Positions 28,525-37,602 of a DNA stretch of 64,000 bases are shown in pieces. This stretch comes from Nitrospira defluvii. Its GTDB lineage: Bacteria; Nitrospirota; Nitrospiria; Nitrospirales; Nitrospiraceae. The DNA lies in assembly GCF_905220995.1 (NCBI RefSeq), contig NZ_CAJNBJ010000001.1, forward strand, positions 620,001 through 684,000. The letters run 5' to 3'. Under the pieces are notes generated by a model. That model had not been told where the DNA came from. It saw nothing but the letters and a program-made list of their open reading frames with translations, and made no database searches. Each line of letters opens with the position of its first letter. Positions within the stretch are counted from its first letter, which is position 1. The position numbers and the translations under genes are program-made.

Positions 28525-28637
28525 TCGGGTCCTGTCATCGACCAGCCCATCCGTCCTCACTCCACCCATCCCCCAGTGGGTCCCTTTCGTTGCGGGCGGA
28601 TGGGCGCCCTGGTCGATGCCACCCGATCAATCCCATT
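28514..28637. repeat. Long imperfect inverted repeat between nuoA and nuoB
   Basis: Three aligned pairs of arms: AATGGGATTGATCGGGT (28514-28530) with its exact complement at 28621-28637; ATCGACCAG (28537-28545) with CTGGTCGAT (28609-28617); CCCATCCG (28546-28553) with CGGATGGG (28597-28604). That is 34 base pairs in all. The left arm includes the nuoA stop codon. The central loop is about 43 bases. It would form a strong hairpin in the nuo mRNA. Confidence 0.85.
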
Positions 28638-28660
28638 TCAGATCTGGGAGTGAGTGAAAG

Positions 28661-29140
28661 ATGAGTTTTCTGGAAAGACAGCTCGATGCCAATGTGTTGA
28701 CGACGAATCTCGATGCCTTCGTCGGCTGGGCGCGCAAATCCTCCTTGTGGCCAATGACCTTCGGATTGGCCTGTTGCGCCATCGAAATGATCGCCAGCGT
28801 CTCGTCGCGGTATGACATCGATCGGTTCGGCGCCGGTGTGTTCCGCGCCTCGCCCCGCCAATCCGACTTGATGATCGTGGCCGGCACCGTCTCACGCAAA
28901 ATGGCGCCCGTCATCCGCCGCATTTACGACCAGATGGCCGAGCCGCGCTACGTCATTTCGATGGGCTCCTGCGCCACGTCCGGCAATCACTACAACAGCT
29001 ATGCCGTCGTGCAGGGAGTCGACCAGATCGTTCCGGTGGACGTCTATATCGCCGGTTGCCCGCCCCGTCCCGAAGCGCTGTTGGACGGGCTGTTGAAACT
29101 GCAGGAAAAGATTCAGCGCGAAAAGATTTTTGTCCGGTAA
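28661..29140 (+). CDS. nuoB: NADH-quinone oxidoreductase subunit B
   Basis: 159 residues. NuoB carries iron-sulfur cluster N2, the last cluster before quinone. Its ligands are visible: the adjacent Cys pair in [11 protein letters not shown], Cys in MGSCATSGN, and Cys in [12 protein letters not shown]. These are the four conserved positions. It sits at the junction of the peripheral and membrane arms. The 136-base gap before it holds a long inverted repeat, and GGGAGTGAG lies close upstream of the ATG. Confidence 0.98.
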   Translation: MSFLERQLDANVLTTNLDAFVGWARKSSLWPMTFGLACCAIEMIASVSSRYDIDRFGAGVFRASPRQSDLMIVAGTVSRKMAPVIRRIYDQMAEPRYVISMGSCATSGNHYNSYAVVQGVDQIVPVDVYIAGCPPRPEALLDGLLKLQEKIQREKIFVR

Positions 29141-29227
29141 CGGGAACGTGAATGGTGACCTCGCGGCGTTGAAGATCCCCGTCTTCCACCTGCCTCACCG
29201 GATCACACTCATCGGTGTTTCGTAACG

Positions 29228-30979
29228 ATGCAACCACTGCTTGAACGACTCATGACCGCCTTTCCCGACGCCATCCGCGGCGTGGAGGTGGATGCCGCGC
29301 GCAACGAAGTGACGGCCCGGGTGGCGGCGGCACGGATCGTCGACGTGGCGCGCTGGCTGCACGACACGCCGGAGGCGGCCTTCGATCACATTACCGATAT
29401 TTGCTCCGTCGACTACCCCAACGACACCGAGCGGTTCGAAGTGATCTATCAGCTGCTCTCGATCCCGCACCGGCGGCGGATCAGACTCAAAGCTCGGATC
29501 ACGGAAGAGTCACCGGAGATCGCGTCCGTCACCGGCATCTGGAAGGGCGCCGAGTTCATGGAGCGCGAAGTGTACGACCTGATGGGGATCACCTTTACCG
29601 GGCATCCGGACCTTCGTCGCATTCTGCTGCCGGAAGACTATGAAGAAGGCCATCCCCTGCGAAAAGACTTTCCGGCCGAAGGGCGAGGCTGGCGCAGCTC
29701 GTTTCCGTTCATTCCCCGCCTGGACGAAGCCCCTGAGGAACAGACCGAGGGTGAAATTCCCGAGGAGGAAAAACAGGTCTATCGGGCAGCCGAACCGCAA
29801 GGCGGGACGAGACGGCGCGAAGAACTGCTCTTGAACATGGGCCCGCAACATCCCAGCACCCATGGCGTGCTTCGGGTGGTGCTGGAATTGGACGGCGAGC
29901 GGATCGTCAAGGCGACCCCCGATCTCGGCTATCTCCATCGCGGCGTCGAAAAGTTGGCGGAAGGCCTCCACTACATGCAGGTCATCCCCCACACCGACCG
30001 GCTCGACTATGTCTGCGCGATGACCAATAACTATGCCTACGTGCGCGCGGTCGAAAAACTGCTCGACATCACGGTGCCGGAACGGGCGGAGTATGTCCGC
30101 ACGATCGTCGCCGAAATGCAGCGCATCATCGGCCATCTGTTCTGGCTGGGCACCCAGGCCCTTGATATCGGGGCCATGACGGTCTTCTTCTGGACGTTTC
30201 GGGAGCGCGAAATCCTGCTCGACATGTTCGAAAAATTATGCGGCGCGCGCCTGACGTTGAACTACTACCGCATCGGCGGCGTCGACAGCGACTTCACGCC
30301 CGATCTGGTGGCCAAGCTGAAGGCGTTCCTCCACACCTTCCCGGAGAAGGTCAACGAATACAACCAACTGCTCATGTCCAACCGGATCTGGGTGGGGCGA
30401 ACCAAAGACATCGCGGTGATTTCGGCCGAAGACGCGATCAACTTCGGCCTGACCGGCCCGACGCTTCGCGGGTCGGGGGTCGACTACGACATACGCAAAT
30501 ACGAGCCCTATGGCGTGTACGACAAGGTGGAATGGGAAGTACCTGTCGGCAAACGCGGCGATACCTACGACCGCTATTGGGTGCGCATGGAGGAAATGCG
30601 GCAGAGCGCGCGCATCATCGCGCAATGCCTCGACCAGATGCCGGAAGGGCCGATCATGGCGGATGTGCCGCACGTGATCCCACCGCCGAAGGCCAAGGTC
30701 ATGCGCGACATGGAAAGCTTGATTCACCACTTTATTATCTTTACGCAAGGCTTCAAGCCACCCAAGGGTGAAACCTATTGCGGAACCGAAGCCCCGAAGG
30801 GCGAACTCGGGTTTTTCGTCGTCAGCGACGGCAGCCCTCGCCCCTATCGGCTCAAGATTCGCGCCCCATCCTTCATTCACATGGGCGCGTTCGACCACAT
30901 GGCGCGCGGGTACCTGATTTCAGACATCATCACGATTTTCGGCACCTACGATATCGTGATGGGGGAATGTGATCGATGA
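29228..30979 (+). CDS. nuoC: NADH-quinone oxidoreductase fused subunit C/D
   Basis: 583 residues, a NuoC-NuoD fusion. The NuoC part (about residues 1-160) has GIWKGAEFMEREVYDLMGI and the NuoC signature PEDYEEGHPLRKDFP. A charged linker (about 165-195) leads to the NuoD part, beginning LLLNMGPQHPSTHGVLR and ending in IVMGECDR, the normal NuoD C-terminus. NuoD lines the quinone cavity and holds the key His (PQHPSTHG) and Tyr region. A conserved L-H-R-G motif (GYLHRGVEKL) probably contains the Arg equivalent to the one methylated by NDUFAF7 in mitochondria; a MidA homologue is encoded three genes upstream. The stop codon lies in the arm of another inverted repeat. Confidence 0.97.
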   Translation: MQPLLERLMTAFPDAIRGVEVDAARNEVTARVAAARIVDVARWLHDTPEAAFDHITDICSVDYPNDTERFEVIYQLLSIPHRRRIRLKARITEESPEIASVTGIWKGAEFMEREVYDLMGITFTGHPDLRRILLPEDYEEGHPLRKDFPAEGRGWRSSFPFIPRLDEAPEEQTEGEIPEEEKQVYRAAEPQGGTRRREELLLNMGPQHPSTHGVLRVVLELDGERIVKATPDLGYLHRGVEKLAEGLHYMQVIPHTDRLDYVCAMTNNYAYVRAVEKLLDITVPERAEYVRTIVAEMQRIIGHLFWLGTQALDIGAMTVFFWTFREREILLDMFEKLCGARLTLNYYRIGGVDSDFTPDLVAKLKAFLHTFPEKVNEYNQLLMSNRIWVGRTKDIAVISAEDAINFGLTGPTLRGSGVDYDIRKYEPYGVYDKVEWEVPVGKRGDTYDRYWVRMEEMRQSARIIAQCLDQMPEGPIMADVPHVIPPPKAKVMRDMESLIHHFIIFTQGFKPPKGETYCGTEAPKGELGFFVVSDGSPRPYRLKIRAPSFIHMGAFDHMARGYLISDIITIFGTYDIVMGECDR

Positions 30980-31082
30980 GGGTCATGAGCCATGATGTCC
31001 GCAGTGCTCGCGGAACGCGCGCCCTCGGAAGGACCTCGTCCCACGCGCGCACGTAGGGACACCCTGGCTCAAGCCCTCATCG
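30974..31082. repeat. Long imperfect inverted repeat between nuoCD and nuoE
   Basis: Arms pair CGATGAGGG (30974-30982) with CCCTCATCG (31074-31082) and GAGCCA (30987-30992) with TGGCTC (31065-31070), plus TGATGTCC with GGACACCC at 6 of 8. The left arm includes the nuoCD stop codon and the right arm ends 20 bases before nuoE. The inner part also has complementary GC-rich runs. Confidence 0.8.
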
Positions 31083-31101
31083 TTTTGAGGCAATAGGGAC
31101 T

Positions 31102-31632
31102 ATGCTGAAAGACAAGCATCAGGCAGAAATCGACGAGATCCTCTCCCGATATCCGGTGAAGCGTTCGGCGCTGTTGCCGCTGTTGTATCTGGCACAGCGC
31201 GAAGAGGGGTATGTCACGGAAGCCGCTATGCAGGAAATCGCCGGGATCTTGAAGCTGACCCCTCCGCAGGTGTATGAGACGGCCACGTTTTATACGATGC
31301 TGAACCTCAAGCCGGTGGGGAAATTCCACCTGCAGGTCTGTAAATCATTGATGTGCGCTCTCGTGGGATCGGACACGGTCATCAGCTGGGTCGGCGCGAA
31401 GCTCGGTATCAAGCCTGGAGAAACGACGCCGGACAAGCTCTTTACGCTCAGCATCGTGGAATGTCTCGCCGCCTGCGGAACCGGTCCGATGATGCAAGTG
31501 AATGACGACTACTATGAGCGCCTGACGGAAGAAAAACTGGATCGCATTCTCGCGGACCTGCGACAGACCGGCACATCGTCGCTGAAGACTGGTCCGTTCA
31601 TGTGGCCGGAACCGAGCGGGGTAAAGAGCTAA
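31102..31632 (+). CDS. nuoE: NADH-quinone oxidoreductase subunit E
   Basis: 176 residues. NuoE is the thioredoxin-like [2Fe-2S] (N1a) subunit at the tip of the peripheral arm, next to NuoF. The cluster ligands are present: Cys in QVCKSLMCALVG (two, four residues apart, C-x4-C) and the pair in VECLAACGTGPMM (C-x3-C). The N-terminal helical part has ALLPLLYLAQREEGYVT, typical of the family. The C-terminal 20 residues are a less conserved tail. Confidence 0.97.
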   Translation: MLKDKHQAEIDEILSRYPVKRSALLPLLYLAQREEGYVTEAAMQEIAGILKLTPPQVYETATFYTMLNLKPVGKFHLQVCKSLMCALVGSDTVISWVGAKLGIKPGETTPDKLFTLSIVECLAACGTGPMMQVNDDYYERLTEEKLDRILADLRQTGTSSLKTGPFMWPEPSGVKS

Positions 31633-31712
31633 TGGCCGATAGCTTATGGCATGGCGGGAATCAAGGACGCATGTCCGCGCTATCAGCGGGAAGCCATACG
31701 CTCTGGAGTTAA
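31630..31712. repeat. Palindromic spacer element between nuoE and nuoF
   Basis: The gap from the nuoE stop to the nuoF ATG contains AGCTTATGGC (31641-31650), nearly complementary to GCCATACGCT (31693-31702), and GATAGC (31638-31643) matching GCTATC (31679-31684). The left part is similar in sequence to the spacer after 47066, suggesting one repeat family. Confidence 0.55.
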
Positions 31713-31713
31713 G

Positions 31714-33021
31714 ATGCCCAAGTACGAACCCATTCTGTTGAAAAACATGCTCCAGCCCGGCTATGCCGGTTCGTTGGCGGAATATGAACGCGCGGGCGGG
31801 TACCAGGCCGTGCGAAAAGTGCTCGGACAACTCAGCCCGGCGGAAGTCACCGGGATCGTCATGAAATCGGGGTTGCGCGGGCGCGGCGGCGCCGGGTTTC
31901 CGACCGGCGTGAAATGGGGATTTTTGCCGAAGGACTACCAGGGCCCCCGCTACCTCTGCTGCAATGCCGACGAGAGCGAACCGGGCACGTTCAAAGATCG
32001 CCAGCTCATCGAGCGCGACCCGCATCAATTGTTGGAAGGGATGTTGATCGCGTGCTACGCGATCGGAGCGGCCAGTTCCTACATTTACATCCGCGGGGAA
32101 TTCGTCCTAGGCGCCAAGATTCTGGAAGCGGCCATCAAGGAAGCACGCGCCGCCGGTTATGTCGGAAAGAACATCTTCGGCTCCAACACCTCGATCGATA
32201 TCTGGGTCCATCGCGGAGCGGGTGCCTATATCTGCGGGGAAGAAACGGCCCTGCTGGAATCGCTCGAAGGGAAACGCGGCCTCCCCCGGGTCAAGCCGCC
32301 GTTCCCGGCCACGCACGGTCTGTACAACAAACCGACCGTGGTGAACAACGTCGAAACCCTCGCCAACTTGCCGCACATCGTGAATCGCGGCGCCGAATGG
32401 TTCGCCTCGATCGGCTCGCCCCCCAAGAGCACGGGCACCCGGGTTTTCTGCGTCAGCGGACACGTGAAACAACCTGGCAATTACGAAGTGCCGATGGGCA
32501 TCACGTTCCGCGAGTTGATCTACGAACACGCCGGTGGCATGCGGGGAGACAAGCCGCTCAAGGCATTCATTCCCGGAGGGGCCTCCGCGCCGTTCCTGAC
32601 GCCGGAGCACCTGGACGTGAAGCTGGATTTCGAATCCGTGGCCTTGGCGGGCTCCATGCTGGGGTCCGGCGGCGTCACCGTCATGGAAGAGGGCACCGAC
32701 ATGGTCTGGGCCGCGTTGCGCCTGATGGAATTTTTCTATCATGAGTCCTGCGGCAAGTGCAGCCCCTGCCGGGAGGGTAGCTCCTGGCTCGTCCAGATCA
32801 TGCGCCGCATCGTCAACAAACGCGGCCGCATTGAAGACCTTGAAACGCTGACCGACCTGTGTAAGAACATCGCCGGTCGAACGGTCTGCGCGTTCGGCGA
32901 CGCCGAGGTGTCTCCGATTTTAAGCACGCTCAAACATTGGCGCCAGGAATATGTCGACCTGATTCAGGCGGCTGAGGCCGCCAATTTGATCCGGCCGGAA
33001 CCGGTAGGGACGAAACATTGA
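31714..33021 (+). CDS. nuoF: NADH-quinone oxidoreductase subunit F
   Basis: 435 residues from the ATG at 31714 (GGAG at good distance). An upstream ATG in the same frame at 31651 would make 21 residues of repeat-derived sequence and is rejected. NuoF binds NADH and FMN and a [4Fe-4S] cluster (N3). Seen: GRGGAGFPTGVKW (FMN/NADH loop), CNADESEPGTFKDR, AYICGEETALLESLEG (NADH site), and the cluster motif ESCGKCSPCREG with the fourth Cys in TVCAFGDAE. The protein has the usual length for bacterial NuoF. It is the electron-entry point of the complex. Confidence 0.98.
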   Translation: MPKYEPILLKNMLQPGYAGSLAEYERAGGYQAVRKVLGQLSPAEVTGIVMKSGLRGRGGAGFPTGVKWGFLPKDYQGPRYLCCNADESEPGTFKDRQLIERDPHQLLEGMLIACYAIGAASSYIYIRGEFVLGAKILEAAIKEARAAGYVGKNIFGSNTSIDIWVHRGAGAYICGEETALLESLEGKRGLPRVKPPFPATHGLYNKPTVVNNVETLANLPHIVNRGAEWFASIGSPPKSTGTRVFCVSGHVKQPGNYEVPMGITFRELIYEHAGGMRGDKPLKAFIPGGASAPFLTPEHLDVKLDFESVALAGSMLGSGGVTVMEEGTDMVWAALRLMEFFYHESCGKCSPCREGSSWLVQIMRRIVNKRGRIEDLETLTDLCKNIAGRTVCAFGDAEVSPILSTLKHWRQEYVDLIQAAEAANLIRPEPVGTKH

Positions 33022-33074
33022 CGTCTCCCATGACGCACAACAGTACTCAGGAATGTTCCATGCTCAATTCTCAG

Positions 33075-33109
33075 TGTTCGATTAAACATTCACCATTGAA
33101 AATCGAACA
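33075..33109. repeat. Stem-loop in nuoF-nuoG spacer
   Basis: TGTTCGATT (33075-33083) and its exact complement AATCGAACA (33101-33109) enclose 17 bases. A second overlapping pair, GAATGTT (33051-33057) and AACATTC (33085-33091), would form an alternative hairpin. The spacer is AT-rich compared with the genes around it and has the look of intergenic repeats (CATTCACCATTGAAAATCGA). Confidence 0.65.
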
Positions 33110-33127
33110 GTAAGAGCTGTTCACACG

Positions 33128-35797
33128 ATGCCTGATCAAAAGCCAGAAACAGTCCGCCTGACCATCGACGGCACCACGGTCGCGGTTCCCAAGGGTACCC
33201 TCGTAATCGAGGCCGCCCGGCGCGTCGGCGTCATGATCCCGCATTTCTGTTATCACCCCAAGCTGAAGCCGGACGCGAATTGCCGGATGTGTCTGGTGGA
33301 AGTCGAGAAAATGCCGAAGCTGCAGACGGCCTGCAGCACGCCCGTCGCGGAAGGCATGGCCGTCCGTACCGCCACCACCACCGTTGACGATGCACACAAG
33401 TCCGTGCTGGAATTCATCCTGGCGAACCATCCACTCGATTGCCCGGTCTGTGACCAAGGCGGAAAGTGCGACCTCCAGGATTTCTCGCATCAGTACACCC
33501 CGACCACCAGCCGGTTTACCGAAACCAAGCGCATCTTCCAGAAAGAGTACTTCAGCCCGCTCATTGAAACGCAGATGAATCGCTGCGTCCAATGCTTGCG
33601 GTGCGTGCGGTACTGCGACGAGATCATGGACGTCAAAGCGCTCGCTCCGGTAGGCCGCGGCACGATGACGGAAATCAAACACTTCGGCCCACATGAACTG
33701 GACTGCGAATTCTGCGGCGGGTGTATTCAAATCTGTCCCGTCGGCGCCATTACCAGCCGGTTATCGATGTACGAATACCGCCCCTGGATGCTCAAGCGCG
33801 CCGACACGATTTGCACGTTTTGCGGCGACGGCTGCCGGATCACCGTGCAAACCAAGGACAACGAACTCATCGAGGTGAATTCCGCTCACGGCGCCGGGCG
33901 GAACAACGGCGATCTCTGTGCGCGCGGGTTTTTCGGCTTCCATGCCAGCAGCCACGCCGACCGCCTCACCCACCCATTAATCCGCCGCGACGGCGTCTTG
34001 GTTCAAACCACGTGGGAAGAGGCGCTGGAATTTGTTGCGGCACAGGCGCTCCGCTTGAAGTTGGCGCACGGCCCGGACGCATTCGGCGGACTGATCGCCT
34101 CCCGCTGCACGAACGAAGACCTGTATGTCTTCCAGAAATTCATGCGCCAGGTGATCGGCACCAATCGGGTCGACAGCAGCGCGCGCTACGGGCATCTCAA
34201 CGGCATCCAGGCCTTGCGGCGCGTCCAAGGTACCCATCGCTGGACCATCGCCTTTGAAGACATCGTCGCCGCGAACGCCCTGCTGCTGGTCGGCACCAAT
34301 GTCACCGAAACCAGTCCGATCACAGGACTGAAGGTCAAAGAAGCCGTCAAAAAGCGGCAGGCGGCGCTCGTCACAATCGAAACACTGCAACCGGCGGTCG
34401 ATACGCTGAGCAACATCGTCAACCTGGCCACCCAACATTTCCCGACCCATCCCGAGCAATTCGGCAACACCGTCCTCGGGCTGCTCAAGGCGGTCGTGGA
34501 AGGCAATCTGGTGGACGCTACCCTGGCCCAACAGTCGCCGGCCTTTGTTCAACGTGTCACCACGGCCCTGAACGGCACCTCCTGGGACGTCTTGGAAGCC
34601 GCCACCGGTCAGACTCGCGCCAGGTGGGCGGAGACCGCCCAGCTCTTGGCGAAGGCTAAGCGCCTGGTCGTGCTGGTCGGTAACGGGGTCTTGCGTCAGG
34701 CGGGCGCGGAGGCGACGACCACGAATCTCCTCGACCTCTTGATCCTCCTCGGCAAACTTGATCAGCCCGGCTGCGGGCTCGGGCCTCTGGCGGAAGAAAA
34801 TAACGATCAGGGCGCGGTCGAGATGGGCGCGGTCGCCGAATTCATCCCCGGGCCGATGCCACTCAACGATCAACCGGCCCGTGACCGCATCACCTCGGTG
34901 TGGCGGGAAGAATTGCCACATACGCCGGGCGCCTCGCTCACGGAGATGCTTGCCGCAGCCGACAAGGGGTCGCTCAAAGCCTTGTTCGTCATCGGCGAAA
35001 ACCCTGTCGGCAGCTTGCCCGCCGCAGCCCGAGCGAAAGACGCACTGGCCAAACTGGAGCTCTTGGTCTGTCAGGAGCTCTTTCTCACTGAAACAGCGGC
35101 AATGGCCCATGTGGTCCTCCCCGCTTGTTCATACATGGAGAAGGACGGCACCTTTACCAATTCAGAAGGGCATGTCCAGGCGGTTCGACAGGCGATCAAT
35201 CCGATCGGTGACAGCCGCCCGGATTGGGAGATGTTGTCCGCCATATCGGTCTTGATGGGAGTCCCGCTCGAATATGGTGACGCGCGGGAAATTCTCAAAG
35301 AAATCCGGAGCGTCATCCCAGGCTACGGCCTGCTGGGACCGACGCCCACATCACCCAAGGTGGACCAGGCCACGCTCAGCCGCTATCTCGCTGAGGGTGC
35401 TGCAACCGACATCGCGTCCCGGTACGCCGTTCGCCAAATCACGAACCCGGCCGACGCCCCCTTCACGCTGGTCTTTACGCAAACGCTGTTCCACTCAGGG
35501 AAGTTGTCCACGCGATCGAAGGGGCTCCTGCAGTTGCAACAGGACGGGGTGCTGTCGATCAATCCGTCGGATGCCGCTCAATTGGGACTGACGGACGGCG
35601 AGACGGTGACGATGTCCAATACCCGCGGAGCGATCACCACCAGGGTCAAGCTGCGCGAGCGGGTACCGGCCGGTGTGTTGTGGTTCCCGGAGCATTTCGA
35701 CGGCGAGGCGAAACACCTCGCGGAATGGACGATTGATCCCCGGACTCAAATCCCCTATTTTAAGCTCGCGCACGTATCTCTGGCGAAGGTCTCGTAG
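33128..35797 (+). CDS. nuoG: NADH-quinone oxidoreductase subunit G
   Basis: 889 residues. The N-terminal [2Fe-2S] domain has Cys in HFCYHP, NCRMC and TACST. A His-Cys3 [4Fe-4S] motif follows (LDCPVCDQGGKCDLQD), then two ferredoxin-type [4Fe-4S] motifs (NRCVQCLRCVRYCDE; CEFCGGCIQICPVG) and a further four-Cys set (CTFCGDGCRI ... NGDLCARG), the N7-type cluster present only in some complexes. The remainder (from about residue 230) is a molybdopterin-oxidoreductase-like domain that lost its cofactor. NuoG passes electrons from NuoF towards NuoB. It is the longest subunit in this operon. Confidence 0.96.
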   Translation: MPDQKPETVRLTIDGTTVAVPKGTLVIEAARRVGVMIPHFCYHPKLKPDANCRMCLVEVEKMPKLQTACSTPVAEGMAVRTATTTVDDAHKSVLEFILANHPLDCPVCDQGGKCDLQDFSHQYTPTTSRFTETKRIFQKEYFSPLIETQMNRCVQCLRCVRYCDEIMDVKALAPVGRGTMTEIKHFGPHELDCEFCGGCIQICPVGAITSRLSMYEYRPWMLKRADTICTFCGDGCRITVQTKDNELIEVNSAHGAGRNNGDLCARGFFGFHASSHADRLTHPLIRRDGVLVQTTWEEALEFVAAQALRLKLAHGPDAFGGLIASRCTNEDLYVFQKFMRQVIGTNRVDSSARYGHLNGIQALRRVQGTHRWTIAFEDIVAANALLLVGTNVTETSPITGLKVKEAVKKRQAALVTIETLQPAVDTLSNIVNLATQHFPTHPEQFGNTVLGLLKAVVEGNLVDATLAQQSPAFVQRVTTALNGTSWDVLEAATGQTRARWAETAQLLAKAKRLVVLVGNGVLRQAGAEATTTNLLDLLILLGKLDQPGCGLGPLAEENNDQGAVEMGAVAEFIPGPMPLNDQPARDRITSVWREELPHTPGASLTEMLAAADKGSLKALFVIGENPVGSLPAAARAKDALAKLELLVCQELFLTETAAMAHVVLPACSYMEKDGTFTNSEGHVQAVRQAINPIGDSRPDWEMLSAISVLMGVPLEYGDAREILKEIRSVIPGYGLLGPTPTSPKVDQATLSRYLAEGAATDIASRYAVRQITNPADAPFTLVFTQTLFHSGKLSTRSKGLLQLQQDGVLSINPSDAAQLGLTDGETVTMSNTRGAITTRVKLRERVPAGVLWFPEHFDGEAKHLAEWTIDPRTQIPYFKLAHVSLAKVS

Positions 35798-35821
35798 GAC
35801 GGGACGAGGAGTATTGTTGTC

Positions 35822-36889
35822 ATGGAAATCGGATTACGACTGGCGGTGTCCCTCGCTCAAATCGCCGCGGTAATGGGAGTGGTGATGCTGACCGTCATGG
35901 TGCTCACCCTCGCTGAGCGAAAAGTACTCGGCTGGATGCAGGATCGCATGGGTCCGATGGAAGTCGGCCCTTACGGCGTGCTGCAACCCATCGCCGACGG
36001 GCTGAAACTCTTTTTTAAGGAAGACATCATCCCGGCCGGGGCCAACCGGTTCCTCTTTACGCTGGCGCCGATTCTGGCGCTGGTGCCGGCCATGATCGGC
36101 TTTGCGGTGATTCCCTTCGGGCCGAGCATGACCATCGAACTGTTCGGCATGCAGGTCAAGCCGTTCGTGATCAGCGACATCAATATCGGCATTCTGTATA
36201 TCCTGGCCTTTGCCTCGATCGGCGCCTACGGCATCATCCTCGGCGGCTGGTCGTCCAACAGCAAATACTCGCTGCTCGGCGGTCTCCGTTCCGCCGCGCA
36301 GGTCATCAGCTACGAATTGAACGTTGGGCTCGCGATCGTGGGCGTCATCCTCCTGTCCGGCTCTCTGAGTCTGGTGAAGATTACCGAGGCCCAGGCCGGC
36401 GGATTCTGGAACTGGTTCGTCATCGCCATGCCCTTCCCACAGATTTTCGCGTTCGTGGTCTATGTCATCTCGTCGGTCGCAGAAACGAACCGAGTGCCCT
36501 TCGACCTTCCGGAAGCGGAAAGCGAATTGGTGGCGGGGTTCTTCACGGAATACAGCGGCATGCGGTTCGCCTTTTTCTTCATCGCGGAATACGCGAACAT
36601 GATCCTGGTCTCCTGCGTCGCCGCGGCCCTCTTCTTGGGTGGGTGGAACGCCCCCTACCCGGGCACCATCCTTGGACACCTTGGATTGGATGCGCTGGCT
36701 TGGATTGAAAACGTCGTCTGGTTTGCCGCAAAAGTCTACTTCTTCCTGTTCTTGTTCTTCTGGCTGAGGGCCACGCTCCCTCGTCTGCGGTACGACCAAC
36801 TGATGCGATTCGGGTGGAAAGTGATGTTGCCCATCGCGCTCGGCAACATCGTGTTGACGGCCATCGCCGCCTACTTCTTCCCGCGGTAA
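35822..36889 (+). CDS. nuoH: NADH-quinone oxidoreductase subunit H
   Basis: 355 residues, about eight transmembrane helices. NuoH forms the quinone entry passage and links to the proton pathways. Conserved pieces: AERKVLGWMQDRMGP (first loop), GPYGVLQPIADGLKLFFKED, and the acidic loop ETNRVPFDLPEAESELVAGF. These are hallmark NuoH segments containing the charged residues that respond to quinone. The start lies 24 bases after nuoG. Confidence 0.98.
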   Translation: MEIGLRLAVSLAQIAAVMGVVMLTVMVLTLAERKVLGWMQDRMGPMEVGPYGVLQPIADGLKLFFKEDIIPAGANRFLFTLAPILALVPAMIGFAVIPFGPSMTIELFGMQVKPFVISDINIGILYILAFASIGAYGIILGGWSSNSKYSLLGGLRSAAQVISYELNVGLAIVGVILLSGSLSLVKITEAQAGGFWNWFVIAMPFPQIFAFVVYVISSVAETNRVPFDLPEAESELVAGFFTEYSGMRFAFFFIAEYANMILVSCVAAALFLGGWNAPYPGTILGHLGLDALAWIENVVWFAAKVYFFLFLFFWLRATLPRLRYDQLMRFGWKVMLPIALGNIVLTAIAAYFFPR

Positions 36890-36898
36890 GGGAGTGCC

Positions 36899-37471
36899 AT
36901 GAACGCCGCCGTCACAACAGACACCAAACGGAAACCGTTCAGCGAGTGGCTGAAGACGTTGACGTTTTATGAACTGCTGGTGGGGATGAAGGCTACGCTC
37001 ACGCACTTGCTCAACTACAAGCCGATCACGCTGCAGTATCCGCACGAGAAACGCCTGCTGCCGGACAATTACCGCGGCATGCTCTCCCTGTTGCGTTACG
37101 ACGACGGGACGGAAAAATGCGTGGGGTGCGACCTTTGTGAAGCGGCCTGCCCTTCGCGGGTGATCCGGGTCGTCAGCGGCGAAGTCCCCGGAGAACCGAC
37201 CAAGCGGTATTCCAAAGAATATTATATGGACATGACGCGCTGCCTATTCTGCGGGCTCTGCGTCGACGCCTGTCCCGTGGATGCCCTGGCCATGACCCGC
37301 GAATTCGAATGGGCCGTGTACGACAAGCGCCAACTCCATCTCAATAAGCAACAGCTGCTCGCCATCGGCGACCGCGCGTTTCCCGTCCGGGAAAAGCGCC
37401 TTGAGCTGCAGCATCCGAACGTGGCGTTTTTTAACGTCACGTTCAAGCATCTCCCGCAAAAGGAGAACTAG
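36899..37471 (+). CDS. nuoI: NADH-quinone oxidoreductase subunit I
   Basis: 190 residues. NuoI carries two [4Fe-4S] clusters (N6a, N6b) in a ferredoxin fold. Both motifs are visible: CVGCDLCEAACP and CLFCGLCVDACP. The N-terminal amphipathic helix (TFYELLVGMKATLTHLLNY) attaches it to the membrane arm. The length is slightly above that of E. coli NuoI. It starts 9 bases after the nuoH stop. Confidence 0.97.
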   Translation: MNAAVTTDTKRKPFSEWLKTLTFYELLVGMKATLTHLLNYKPITLQYPHEKRLLPDNYRGMLSLLRYDDGTEKCVGCDLCEAACPSRVIRVVSGEVPGEPTKRYSKEYYMDMTRCLFCGLCVDACPVDALAMTREFEWAVYDKRQLHLNKQQLLAIGDRAFPVREKRLELQHPNVAFFNVTFKHLPQKEN

Positions 37472-37602
37472 GCCGCCCGCCTCGTCCTCCGTGCTGGCCC
37501 CCCACACAGAGACGACTGAAGCGGAACAGGCTGCCACCGGGCCGACAACCGGGGCAACAGGGGGCAGGGCCATTGACCTGATTCGGACTCGATAGCGGAC
37601 GC

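Noticed and set aside
32107-32742. Long antisense frames inside nuo genes, for example opposite nuoF, nuoG, nuoH and nuoL
   Set aside because: High-GC codon bias opens antisense frames; products lack domains and the sense frames are certain subunits.
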